The translations under genes were made by a program, and so were the position numbers. Shown here piece by piece: positions 27,997 through 36,286 of a stretch of DNA of 64,000 nt; the first letter of the stretch is position 1; each line of letters opens with the position of its first letter. The DNA lies in the NCBI GenBank assembly GCA_016124755.1, contig WGNA01000011.1, positions 182,688-246,687 of the forward strand. Direction: 5' to 3'. The stretch comes from Bacteroidota bacterium. GTDB taxonomy: Bacteria; Bacteroidota; Bacteroidia; NS11-12g; UBA9320. Under the pieces are notes generated by a model. That model ran no database searches and was not told the DNA's origin. It saw only the letters and a program-made list of their open reading frames with translations.

Positions 27997-28160
27997 GGCG
28001 AAACAAGATGCCGGCTTAGCGATTGAAGCGGTTACGGAATGCGGGCAAAATGGTTGGCAATAACGAGCGAAACAGCGACCAAGGGAAGCTCGTTTTGCGA
28101 AGATTATTGCCCGGTTTTGCCAAATGAAGTTTGAGCGGAAAGCGCGTATAAGCCCCCTAA
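27997..28160. repeat. Structured intergenic element (agcgattgaagcgg ... gagcggaaagcgcgtataagcccc)
   Basis: Nested complementarity: ggcaaaatggttggcaataa vs ttattgcccggttttgcc, and aacgagc vs gctcgtt. Confidence 0.6.
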
Positions 28161-28170
28161 AAAATCAGAG

Positions 28171-28275
28171 ATAAATACAAATTTCAAGTACAACAATCGG
28201 GATCTTACCTTCGGTTGGAGTTCTGTTTACGATGTCGGAATGGAGATAGGCCGGCAAAAGTTATTTTTGAGGTAA
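28171..28275 (+). pseudogene. Possible orphan C-terminal fragment of a beta-barrel protein
   Basis: Frame INTNFKYNNRDLTFGWSSVYDVGMEIGRQKLFLR*, coding-like, without a start or upstream body. Confidence 0.4.
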
Positions 28276-28294
28276 GATCTGCCAAAAGCCTGAC

Positions 28295-28969
28295 ATGTTA
28301 AAAATGAGAAGTTTAATTCGGTTTTGTACGTTGATATTGCTGTTGATGATGGTGCGTTCGGGAACACTGGCATCGGTATACTCTCAGCGGTTTTTATCGT
28401 CGATACCGATTGATTCGCTTACTCCGGAGCAGCTTAATTACAGAAGCCGGTACGTGAATCCGTATATGTTTATGGGGGTGGGATTTTACGGACGATACAC
28501 TTCGATCGCATTGGGTTTAAAATCCGGGAGATTCAATAATCAGTTTTGCTTTTCACCGTATTTCGAGAATTCAACATCGAGTCCGACGGTTACAAAACAC
28601 GCGCTGATTTCGGAGGTTTCCGCCACTTCGAGTTTTGAATTTAAAAATCTGAAAGTAGGTGTTAACAATGTACATCGCCTCAGCCTGACCTATGCATTTT
28701 TATATAATGCACGGGCAATTTTTATTTCGAACGGACTCATGATCGGATATTCGACCTACGAACTCAATGGTTTTACCAGCTTTCATATTCGGGCCGGGGT
28801 GGGGATGATGAAGTCGAAGTATTTATTCAAAGATCCGGTAATTGGAAAAACCTGGGAACGCAATCCGGAAATTCATCCGGGTTTTATTGCAGCCATCGGG
28901 TTTCAATTGAACCGGTATCCGTTTATGCGGGAACATTTTGTTAAGAGGAAGAAGGCGGGAATGGATTGA
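28295..28969 (+). CDS. Hypothetical outer-membrane-like protein
   Basis: Signal-peptide-like N-terminus, YVNPYMFMGVGFYGRYTSIALGLKSGRF beta-strand pattern. Confidence 0.6.
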   Translation: MLKMRSLIRFCTLILLLMMVRSGTLASVYSQRFLSSIPIDSLTPEQLNYRSRYVNPYMFMGVGFYGRYTSIALGLKSGRFNNQFCFSPYFENSTSSPTVTKHALISEVSATSSFEFKNLKVGVNNVHRLSLTYAFLYNARAIFISNGLMIGYSTYELNGFTSFHIRAGVGMMKSKYLFKDPVIGKTWERNPEIHPGFIAAIGFQLNRYPFMREHFVKRKKAGMD

Positions 28970-29002
28970 ACTAATTCTTATTAATTTAAGTTTTAGTTTC
29001 AA

Positions 29003-29844
29003 ATGCTATTACGTCTCAATCTGATTTTCCTTTTATTTTTTGTTAGTCCGAAGGGCAGTTCGGCTCAGCAGGTTTATTCTAAGGCAATAGAAGGCGGGGC
29101 CAGAAAAACCATTGAAAGCTGTTTTGAGATTATTGGACAAGATACGGCTATATTGAATTCCGCTACTACACATTATGATTCCAATGGTTATTCTATAGTA
29201 GTTCGGTGTTTTATACCGAGTTTAAATTTAGGTGAGGATTCTTTTCTATCTGTTACAAGATGTGTTTACAGTGATAGCGGTTGTGTTCGTTTCGATTCCA
29301 GTCCGTTATATCAGATTACTGAGTTTTATGATCGTAATGGAAAACTCCTTCATTCACAAAGCACCACTGATTATTCACGGCAAGATAGCAGCTATAACAA
29401 GGGAAGTTGGCGATATCATATTGTAATGAACGGTAAAATAAGAACTCATGATTGTGCCTGGAAGTTGAAAAGTAGAAAGAGTGTGAATCGTATTATTTAT
29501 TACAGCTGTGACATGCCTTATATGTTCAATGAGATTAAATCCTTTAGAGATAGTAATAATAAATTGGTCAAGGAAAAGATAAAGGTTAGTGAATTTAAAG
29601 ACGATCAGAAAAGGAATACAGCAAAATTCATGGTTAATTATTTATATGATAGTCTGGGAAATATGATTGAAAAATTAATGATAAAAAGGGAGGAGAATTG
29701 GTAGAAAAATCAACTATATCCTATTGCTATGATGATGCGGGAAACTGGATTTGGAAAAACGAACGGGAGGTTTCTTTTGAAAATAAAATAAATGACGGAT
29801 CTTCTGAGAAGGTAATATTTACAACTCGGGTAATTATTTATTAA
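29003..29844 (+). pseudogene. Hypothetical secreted YD-like protein with apparent frameshift near 29683-29690
   Basis: ORF 29003-29704 stops, but a -1 shifted frame continues GGELVEKSTISYCYDDAGNWIWKNEREVSFENKINDGSSEKVIFTTRVIIY* to 29844, echoing the preceding YLYDSLGNMIEKL. Confidence 0.6.
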
Positions 29845-29913
29845 TAGTTAATTGGTTCTCTGTTGGATACAACAAGATTGCAAAATGGTTTAGGGATCAA
29901 TGTATTATTTCGT

Positions 29914-30128
29914 TTCTCACTTTTTTCTTGATAAAAAAGTAAGCAAAAAATCAAGTCGGAAAGAAAGCTGGCAAGCGCCCTTTCTCATTTGTTGAAAATC
30001 TGGGGAAAGAAGTGACAAGCACTTTCCCGATTTTCTACCAAATGAGAAATTCCCGCCGGGGCTATCCCGCCTTTCCGACGGCCCACCCACGCGTTCCTAT
30101 TCTTGTTTTAGGATCCGCTTCGCACAAT
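29914..30128 (+). repeat. Full-length structured intergenic element
   Basis: ACTTTTTTcttgatAAAAAAGT hairpin (29919-29940); large inverted repeat 29955-29963/30071-30079 and 29984-30009/30022-30046; right end ttaggatccgcttcgcacaat. Confidence 0.8.
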
Positions 30129-30420
30129 TCATTTTGTTCTTTTTCTACTAAATTGGAAGTGATCCCAGGTTGGTGTAATTATGCGGAGAAAGATTAATTA
30201 TTAAAATAAAGTCGATCCGGTTTTTTCGGTATGTCCATCGCGGACTTTTTTTTGTTTATGGATAAACCTCGATCGCAACCTTCGAACAACAAAACTATAG
30301 GCGGATACTCGAAGCTATTTGAATTAGAAGTGCAAAACCTGATTGGCTTCGGTATAACTTAAGAAAATAAATTCGGTAACTCACTGAACAACAATTAAGA
30401 AATAGTTCTACAGAACTTAA

Positions 30421-30577
30421 AACGGCCAGGGCCATTTTGTGACATGGGAGTGGTAAATAATAGATGCGTCCGCCACCGACACCGCAGTAATACAGGAATT
30501 AAAAATTGATGACCCAGAAGAATTTCCAGACAAATTTATTTTAGGTCAAATCGGGGATTGAGCAAATAAATTGAAAT
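30421..30577 (-). pseudogene. Decayed 5' fragment of the 30626-31717 paralogue family
   Basis: Minus-strand KFVWKFFWVINF*FLYYCGVGGGRIYYLPL vs intact KFVWKVFWTNNFNPGISAGVGGGRLFYFLP; DNA similarity also extends upstream. Confidence 0.8.
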
Positions 30578-30625
30578 AATTAGCGGCGATGAACATAAAC
30601 CAATTATTAATCTTTTATTCTCCCA

Positions 30626-31717
30626 TTATTTGAACAGTGTGGAGAAGCGGGTCTGGGAAATTTTAAAAAGATGAAAGGTAAAGCCCGCAGCAATCATCGG
30701 TAAATAACTTTTAGTTTGGAACTCATAGGATTCATTGGTGTCTAAATCAATTCCGCCATCGGTCTTTACATACTGGCAAATTCCTGTTTTTACTTCGAAA
30801 TCCCAAAAGCTTCCTATTCGATAGGATTTACGACCAATCATGGCGCCTTGGTATATCTTATCTGTATGAGAAAGACCATCTCCTCCGAATGAATTAATAT
30901 AATTAAAGCCGGCGGTGAAATGGTGACAATACTTTTGATTTTCCTTTAATTTAAACAAATCAAACATCGCATTTATTAAATAAACTCCGGAGGCATCTGT
31001 TGCAAAGCCACTCATTTGGGCGTTTAGTGGACCGATTTTTACACCCCACGCCGGCATCACTAAAATACGGTCAAAGCCAACTCCAAATGACAGATATGGG
31101 TTGAACCAATTTTTGATTTCGCGTTCAACGGCATCCGGATTTATGTGTATGTCGTTCTTTTCTTTGAATGCGAATAGATTGTAAGCAACCGAAATTTCTC
31201 CATACGGCATTTCGTAATATTGGTATTGATTATCGGGATGTTTATTAATGGTTTTAATTTTTGTTTTATATCCAATCTTTGCTGAATACGACCAATGTTT
31301 GTTGAATAAGTATCGATTGATGCCGCCGTGAATAAAGAAATGATCGCTTTCAACAGGATAAGTGTACCGGTGGTAATTAATCATTCCGACACCAATGGTA
31401 AAGTCATCGCGAAATTGAGTGCTGGATTTGTTAATTCTGAACAAGTCTAGATCAAACTGAAATGCTTGTTTGTCATAATCGCCGTATTTGATGCGCTCAA
31501 AATAACCGGTTACTGGTCCGAATTTCAACCGAAAAGTGGGCAAAAAATAAAACAAACGTCCGCCACCAACACCGGCAGAAATACCGGGATTAAAATTATT
31601 GGTCCAAAAGACTTTCCAAACAAATTTATTCGTGGAAGAATCGGTAGATTGTGCAAATGAAAAATGAATACATTCAACCACTAAAAAAAGTGCGACAAGG
31701 ATTTTCTGTATGCTCAT
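30626..31717 (-). CDS. Two-domain hypothetical outer-membrane-like protein (family member 1)
   Basis: Signal peptide; two repeats beginning NNFNPGISAGVGGGR... and NWFNPYLSFGVGFDR... Confidence 0.7.
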   Translation of the reverse strand: MSIQKILVALFLVVECIHFSFAQSTDSSTNKFVWKVFWTNNFNPGISAGVGGGRLFYFLPTFRLKFGPVTGYFERIKYGDYDKQAFQFDLDLFRINKSSTQFRDDFTIGVGMINYHRYTYPVESDHFFIHGGINRYLFNKHWSYSAKIGYKTKIKTINKHPDNQYQYYEMPYGEISVAYNLFAFKEKNDIHINPDAVEREIKNWFNPYLSFGVGFDRILVMPAWGVKIGPLNAQMSGFATDASGVYLINAMFDLFKLKENQKYCHHFTAGFNYINSFGGDGLSHTDKIYQGAMIGRKSYRIGSFWDFEVKTGICQYVKTDGGIDLDTNESYEFQTKSYLPMIAAGFTFHLFKISQTRFSTLFK

Positions 31718-32250
31718 TTGTTTTGACGTTTTAAAACAACCGGCCCCCGATTATCAATTAATCGAAGAATGTGAACGTTAAAATCAACTCCGATTAAAAA
31801 TGCCAGATTATGATTTACACTTTTATTAAAACCGCCGGAGTTTGGATCGATGTTGGTTTTAGTATTAGTAGTCTGTCCGGCTCCGATTTTCATTTGCACA
31901 TCCCGGAAACCGCTTCGTTGGTAAGTTGTTCGGTCGATCATACCCTCATATATGGTTTGATAATGGGCATCACCGAATTCAGAACCACTGTATGAATCCC
32001 AGTAGTTAAATCCAAGAGTTAAAACGTTATTGTATTTTTCCGACTGGATTAGATTCGTTAAATCTGATCTTAAATTGAGGGTTTGTAAATAATTAACTTC
32101 CGAAGATATCGCACTAAACTGGCCGGAAATAATACCGGTTTTTAGTCCGATTGCAGGGAAGAAAATAGTTCTGTCCATTCCCGCACCAATAGACAAATAC
32201 GGATTAAACCAAGTGCGAAAAAATGAACAACAGATCTTAGAGCAACTCAC
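31714..32250 (-). CDS. Paralogue second domain without signal peptide (possible 3' part of a split gene)
   Basis: FFRTWFNPYLSIGAGMDRTIFFPAIGLKTGIISGQF matches domain 2 of 30626-31717. Confidence 0.6.
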   Translation of the reverse strand: MSCSKICCSFFRTWFNPYLSIGAGMDRTIFFPAIGLKTGIISGQFSAISSEVNYLQTLNLRSDLTNLIQSEKYNNVLTLGFNYWDSYSGSEFGDAHYQTIYEGMIDRTTYQRSGFRDVQMKIGAGQTTNTKTNIDPNSGGFNKSVNHNLAFLIGVDFNVHILRLIDNRGPVVLKRQNK

Positions 32251-32819
32251 CGGATTTTGGTTTTCGGTTGAAATTTAAATAGGTTGTAACCAATTGAAAA
32301 TTCACCATACGGCTGGTTTTTAAAGTATGATAATTGTTCAGAAACTGAGGAGTATATGGTTTCGATACTTCGGAAACCAATTTTAGCAGAATAAGAAAAG
32401 CGTGAAAAAAGCTGGTAACGGGCCACACCTATTAAAAGCATTCTATAATAATGAGAAACCGGATCATTCTCCTGCGTATAACCGGTTATTGCAGTACCTA
32501 TCTGAACAACATCCCGATATCGTTCACTTTTTTTATGTATTCTGAACAGATCGAGATCGAACTGAAATCCTCCGAATGATTTTCCATTAATGTTAAAACG
32601 GTTAAAAGAAGTAGTGAGCAGGCCCGTTTTGAGTCGAATGAGCGGTGTGAAATAATAAGCCCTGCATCCACCGGTACCAACTGAAGCACCCGGATTGAGA
32701 TTGTTGGCAAAGAAGGATTTAATGAATAAATGTGATGAGTCGGAAGAACGGACACACGCAAATGAATGAGCAGGATTCAACACAAAAAGTAGAACAGATA
32801 GCGCAACGGCATTTTTCAT
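32247..32819 (-). CDS. Paralogue first domain with signal peptide (possible 5' part of a split gene)
   Basis: MKNAVALSVLLFVLNPAHSFA; FANNLNPGASVGTGGCRAYYFTPLIRLKTG...FQFDLDLFRIHKKSERYRD matches domain 1 of 30626-31717. ORF track start 32933 would overlap the TA promoter. Confidence 0.65.
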   Translation of the reverse strand: MKNAVALSVLLFVLNPAHSFACVRSSDSSHLFIKSFFANNLNPGASVGTGGCRAYYFTPLIRLKTGLLTTSFNRFNINGKSFGGFQFDLDLFRIHKKSERYRDVVQIGTAITGYTQENDPVSHYYRMLLIGVARYQLFSRFSYSAKIGFRSIETIYSSVSEQLSYFKNQPYGEFSIGYNLFKFQPKTKIR

Positions 32820-32839
32820 TTTCAGGAAGCAAGGTACGT

Positions 32840-32865
32840 AAGTTATTTTACAGAAAAAATAACTT
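32840..32865. promoter_or_regulatory. Inverted repeat AAGTTATTTT-N6-AAAATAACTT upstream of the TA module
   Basis: Perfect 10-bp arms. Confidence 0.7.
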
Positions 32866-32867
32866 AA

Positions 32868-32898
32868 AATAAAAGTTCTCACTTTGAGAACTTTTATT
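32868..32898. promoter_or_regulatory. Probable TA operator: AATAAAAGTTCTCA-ctt-TGAGAACTTTTATT
   Basis: Perfect 14-bp inverted repeat ending 21 bp before the toxin start. Confidence 0.8.
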
Positions 32899-32919
32899 AA
32901 GTTTGTATGAAGAAGTGAA

Positions 32920-33216
32920 ATGAAGCGAATCATTTCGAAAAGAACCTTAAGGGAGTTTTGGGCAATTCATTCGGATGCTGAACAATATTTGAAAATGTGG
33001 TACGAAACGGCTAAAAATGCAAATTGGAGTTCACCAAATGATGTGAAAAATTCATTCGCCAGTGCAAGTATATTGAAGCACGGAAGAGTGGTTTTTAATA
33101 TTAAAGGTAATTCATACCGTTTGGTGGTTAAATTCAACTATGAGAGGCAATGGGCATTTATCCGTTTTGTTGGGACTCACCATGAATATGACAATGTGGA
33201 TGTGAATACAATTTAG
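32920..33216 (+). CDS. higB: HigB-family type II toxin (mRNA interferase)
   Basis: MKRIISKRTLREFWAIHSDAEQYLKMWYETAKNANWSSPNDVK...YRLVVKFNYERQWAFIRFVGTHHEYDNVDVNTI, classic HigB. Confidence 0.92.
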   Translation: MKRIISKRTLREFWAIHSDAEQYLKMWYETAKNANWSSPNDVKNSFASASILKHGRVVFNIKGNSYRLVVKFNYERQWAFIRFVGTHHEYDNVDVNTI

Positions 33217-33227
33217 AATACTTAATA

Positions 33228-33584
33228 ATGAAAATAACTCTAATAAAAAATGATCAGGATTATGAGCAGGCATTAAAAAGGCTTGAAACTGTGTTTGATG
33301 CCGCTCCCAATACAGTCGAAGGAGACGAGGCGGAAATACTCACTTTGTTAATTGATAATTATGAAAAGATTAATTATCCAATCGATGCGCCAGATCCCAT
33401 TGAAGCAATAAAAATAAGAATGGAAGAATTAAATTTAAAGCAAAAAGATCTGGTAGGCCTGATCGGTGGTAAAAGCTTAATTTCTGAAGTCTTGAATAAA
33501 AAGCGAAAACTTACTTTGGCAATGATTCGAAAATTAAATGAAACATTGAATATACCTACTGAAGTATTAATAAAGGATTATTGA
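33228..33584 (+). CDS. higA: HigA-type antitoxin, HTH domain
   Basis: Immediately downstream; PIEAIKIRMEELNLKQKDLVGLIGGKSLISEVLNKKRKLTLAMIRKLNETLNIPTEVLI HTH. Confidence 0.9.
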   Translation: MKITLIKNDQDYEQALKRLETVFDAAPNTVEGDEAEILTLLIDNYEKINYPIDAPDPIEAIKIRMEELNLKQKDLVGLIGGKSLISEVLNKKRKLTLAMIRKLNETLNIPTEVLIKDY

Positions 33585-33635
33585 CTAATCTCTAATTGAC
33601 TCTGAAAACCAGCGGATAATAAGACGCCATTTTTC

Positions 33636-34226
33636 CTAAAATACAGTCTTTCCACAACTTTCACTCAAATGAAAAAGGTGAATATTAAATCCCACTGCAA
33701 CTAATGGAAAATATCCTTTTTTGTAAGTTGATGTTGTGATATTGGTGTCGAAATCATACGACCAGTTTTCGGTAACGAACCTGCCGACACCAATCTTCAT
33801 ATTAAAATCCCACAATTTATTTTTGAAATACGAATACCGCCCGATCATACAACCGTGCATTTCGGTGCTGTTCCCGCTGAGATCCCCGCTGTACGATGAA
33901 TAATAATTATATCCGACGGCGAATTGATTTATTGTTTTTTTGCCGGGTTTCATTTCAAATAAATCCACCATTACGTTAATCGCAGAACTTCCGGCTGCGG
34001 TTAAATCATCCCACACACTGAATTGTGTATTTACCGGTCCGATTTTGATACCGAATGCCGGCATGAAGAAATTAGCGCGATCCATTCCAATTCCAACCGA
34101 CAAATACGGATTGAACCAATATGAAAGCGGATTAGATACGGTGTCGACCCTGGAAGTAGAATCAATTTCACCGGCTTTAACAAGTGTAAAAGTGAAAAAC
34201 AAAAAACCGAGCATTACATATTTCAT
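33636..34226 (-). CDS. Single-domain paralogue of the 30626-31717 family
   Basis: Signal peptide; YWFNPYLSVGIGMDRANFFMPAFGIKIGPVNTQF ... FPLVAVGFNIHLFHLSE. Confidence 0.7.
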   Translation of the reverse strand: MKYVMLGFLFFTFTLVKAGEIDSTSRVDTVSNPLSYWFNPYLSVGIGMDRANFFMPAFGIKIGPVNTQFSVWDDLTAAGSSAINVMVDLFEMKPGKKTINQFAVGYNYYSSYSGDLSGNSTEMHGCMIGRYSYFKNKLWDFNMKIGVGRFVTENWSYDFDTNITTSTYKKGYFPLVAVGFNIHLFHLSESCGKTVF

Positions 34227-34273
34227 GTAGGGAGCTTTTTAATTGAATAAATTCTTCATTAACAAATCTGAAT

Positions 34274-34597
34274 TTATTGATCTTCTTTCAGCAGAAATAA
34301 AACCTCGTCTTCTTTTTTCATGAGATAATGTTCGCGGGCATAGGCTTCAAGGCTTTTTTTATCGGTGTTGAGCGCCTTTTTCTGTTCTTTGAGTTTATCG
34401 ATTTCGGTGCGATAAAAATCCATTTCTGTTTCCATCGCTTTTATTTCCTTCCGCAATCGGTATTGATAGAGAAAGTTGTTGGCGTCGAAAAACGTGAGCC
34501 AAAACATCAGGGCAAAAAAGACAAGAAAATACCGGTTGCGAATGAGTTTGTGCCACATATCGCCAAAGATAAAGGCAAATGCCCAGACCCAATCCAC
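34274..34597 (-). CDS. Septum formation initiator (FtsB/DivIC) family protein
   Basis: Single TM then coiled coil YRLRKEIKAMETEMDFYRTEIDKLKEQKKALNTDKKSLEAYAREHYLMKKEDEVLFLL. Confidence 0.85.
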   Translation of the reverse strand: MDWVWAFAFIFGDMWHKLIRNRYFLVFFALMFWLTFFDANNFLYQYRLRKEIKAMETEMDFYRTEIDKLKEQKKALNTDKKSLEAYAREHYLMKKEDEVLFLLKEDQ

Positions 34598-34635
34598 ACG
34601 GATTTTACGTCTGTTCTGATTACTGGAAACAGGAA

Positions 34636-36171
34636 TTATTTAACAGCTCCTGAGAGATTTTCGAGTGCTTGTTTCATACGCCGCTCAATTACTTCACGGC
34701 TCAGTAATTCGATCATTTCAAAAATCGGAGGTCCGCCTGCTGCACCGCTTACAACAACACGCAACGGCTGCATCAACCCACCGGGATTGGTGTTTTGTGC
34801 TGTGCAATATTCTTTAAAGGATGCTTCTAATTCTGCAGCTTTAAATTCCGGCAGAGCGTTCCAGATTTCACCAATTGCTTTGATATGTCCCGCAACGTCC
34901 GCGTTCCATTTTTTAGCTACAACCTTCTCGTCGTATGCTTTCGGATCCTCAAAAAAGAAGGTTCCGGTTTCAACGATTTCATTCGCAAAATTTACTTTCT
35001 CCTTCATCAGTCCGACAACCGACTCGAGATAATTCAATTCACAGTTCCAGCCTTTAGCATTAATAAGTGGCATAAGGGAATTAGCAGTAACCGAATTATC
35101 CTGCATCATTAAGTACTGATGATTAAACCATTTGGCTTTATCCGCGTCGAATTTGGCACCGCTCTTCGAAACCTTTTCAAGACTAAAGGCATCAATCAAT
35201 TCATCTTTGGTAAAAAGCTCGCGGTTGTCTGAAGGATGCCAGCCTAACAACGCCAGCATATTAATTACAGCATCCGGTAAATAACCGTTTTCGCGATATC
35301 CGGAACTGATTTCTCCGGTTGACGGATCGTGCCATTCTAATGGGAAAACCGGAAATCCGAGTCGGTCTCCGTCGCGTTTGCTGAGTTTTCCTTTTCCATC
35401 CGGCTTTAGTAATAAAGACAGGTGAGCGAATTTCGGCATCGTATCTTCCCAACCGAAATAACGATACAACAAGACGTGCAGCGGAGCAGAAGGTAACCAT
35501 TCTTCGCCGCGTATCACATGAGTGATATCCATTACGTGATCGTCCACCACATTGGCGAGGTGATAGGTGGGCAGGCCGTCTTCTTTCAACAGAACTTTAT
35601 CATCCATTTGTGATGTATGCACCACAACCCAGCCGCGCACTTCGTCGTGAAAACGAACTTCTTCCTTTCTCGGAAGTTTGATGCGAATGATGTACGGATC
35701 ACCATTATCCAATCGCTTTTGAACTTCGTCTTCCGACAGAGTGAGCGAATTTTTCATGCTCATGCGGGAAGCGGCATCGTATTTTGCCGGCATACGGGCA
35801 GCTTCTAATTTCGCCCGCATCTCATCGAGTTCTTCTGTTGTGTCGAAAGCGTAATAGGCATGACCCGAAGCAATCAGTTGATCGGCATATTGGCGGTAAG
35901 TCGCCATTCTTTCGCTCTGACGATAGGGCGCACACGGGCCGCCTTCGCGAACGCCTTCATCCGGAGAAATGCCCAGCCAGGCTAATGCTTCATTAATATA
36001 ATCTTCCGCGCCGGGAACAAATCTTTTCTGGTCGGTGTCTTCAATTCTCAAAAGAAAATCTCCACCGTGTTTTCGGGCAAACAAATAATTGAACAACGCC
36101 GTACGAACGCCTCCGATGTGGAGAGGCCCGGTAGGACTGGGGGCAAAACGAACCCTTACTTTTCGATCCAT
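34636..36171 (-). CDS. gltX: Glutamate--tRNA ligase
   Basis: RVRFAPSPTGPLHIGGVRTALFNYLFARKHGG; LSKRDGDR. ATG at 36171 preferred over 36324. Confidence 0.95.
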   Translation of the reverse strand: MDRKVRVRFAPSPTGPLHIGGVRTALFNYLFARKHGGDFLLRIEDTDQKRFVPGAEDYINEALAWLGISPDEGVREGGPCAPYRQSERMATYRQYADQLIASGHAYYAFDTTEELDEMRAKLEAARMPAKYDAASRMSMKNSLTLSEDEVQKRLDNGDPYIIRIKLPRKEEVRFHDEVRGWVVVHTSQMDDKVLLKEDGLPTYHLANVVDDHVMDITHVIRGEEWLPSAPLHVLLYRYFGWEDTMPKFAHLSLLLKPDGKGKLSKRDGDRLGFPVFPLEWHDPSTGEISSGYRENGYLPDAVINMLALLGWHPSDNRELFTKDELIDAFSLEKVSKSGAKFDADKAKWFNHQYLMMQDNSVTANSLMPLINAKGWNCELNYLESVVGLMKEKVNFANEIVETGTFFFEDPKAYDEKVVAKKWNADVAGHIKAIGEIWNALPEFKAAELEASFKEYCTAQNTNPGGLMQPLRVVVSGAAGGPPIFEMIELLSREVIERRMKQALENLSGAVK

Positions 36172-36286
36172 AACTGAAAAATGGCGGCAAAGATAGGAAT
36201 TGAAAGCAGTTGAACTAAGCGGAAATACGAGGCTTGCGAATGTGAAATCACTCCAATAATTTGCGGAAGCCAAAACACAAAACAAT

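Noticed and set aside
29681-29704. Programmed -1 frameshift at 29683-29690
   Set aside because: The A5G3 tract is slippery, but the 0-frame phase (ATA AAA AGG) does not give a canonical X XXY YYZ heptamer, and the SD-like GGAGG lies downstream, not upstream. Kept only as indel/pseudogene.
34328-35032. 234-aa plus-strand ORF
   Set aside because: Spans the ftsB-like and gltX genes in antisense; composition consistent with a shadow ORF.
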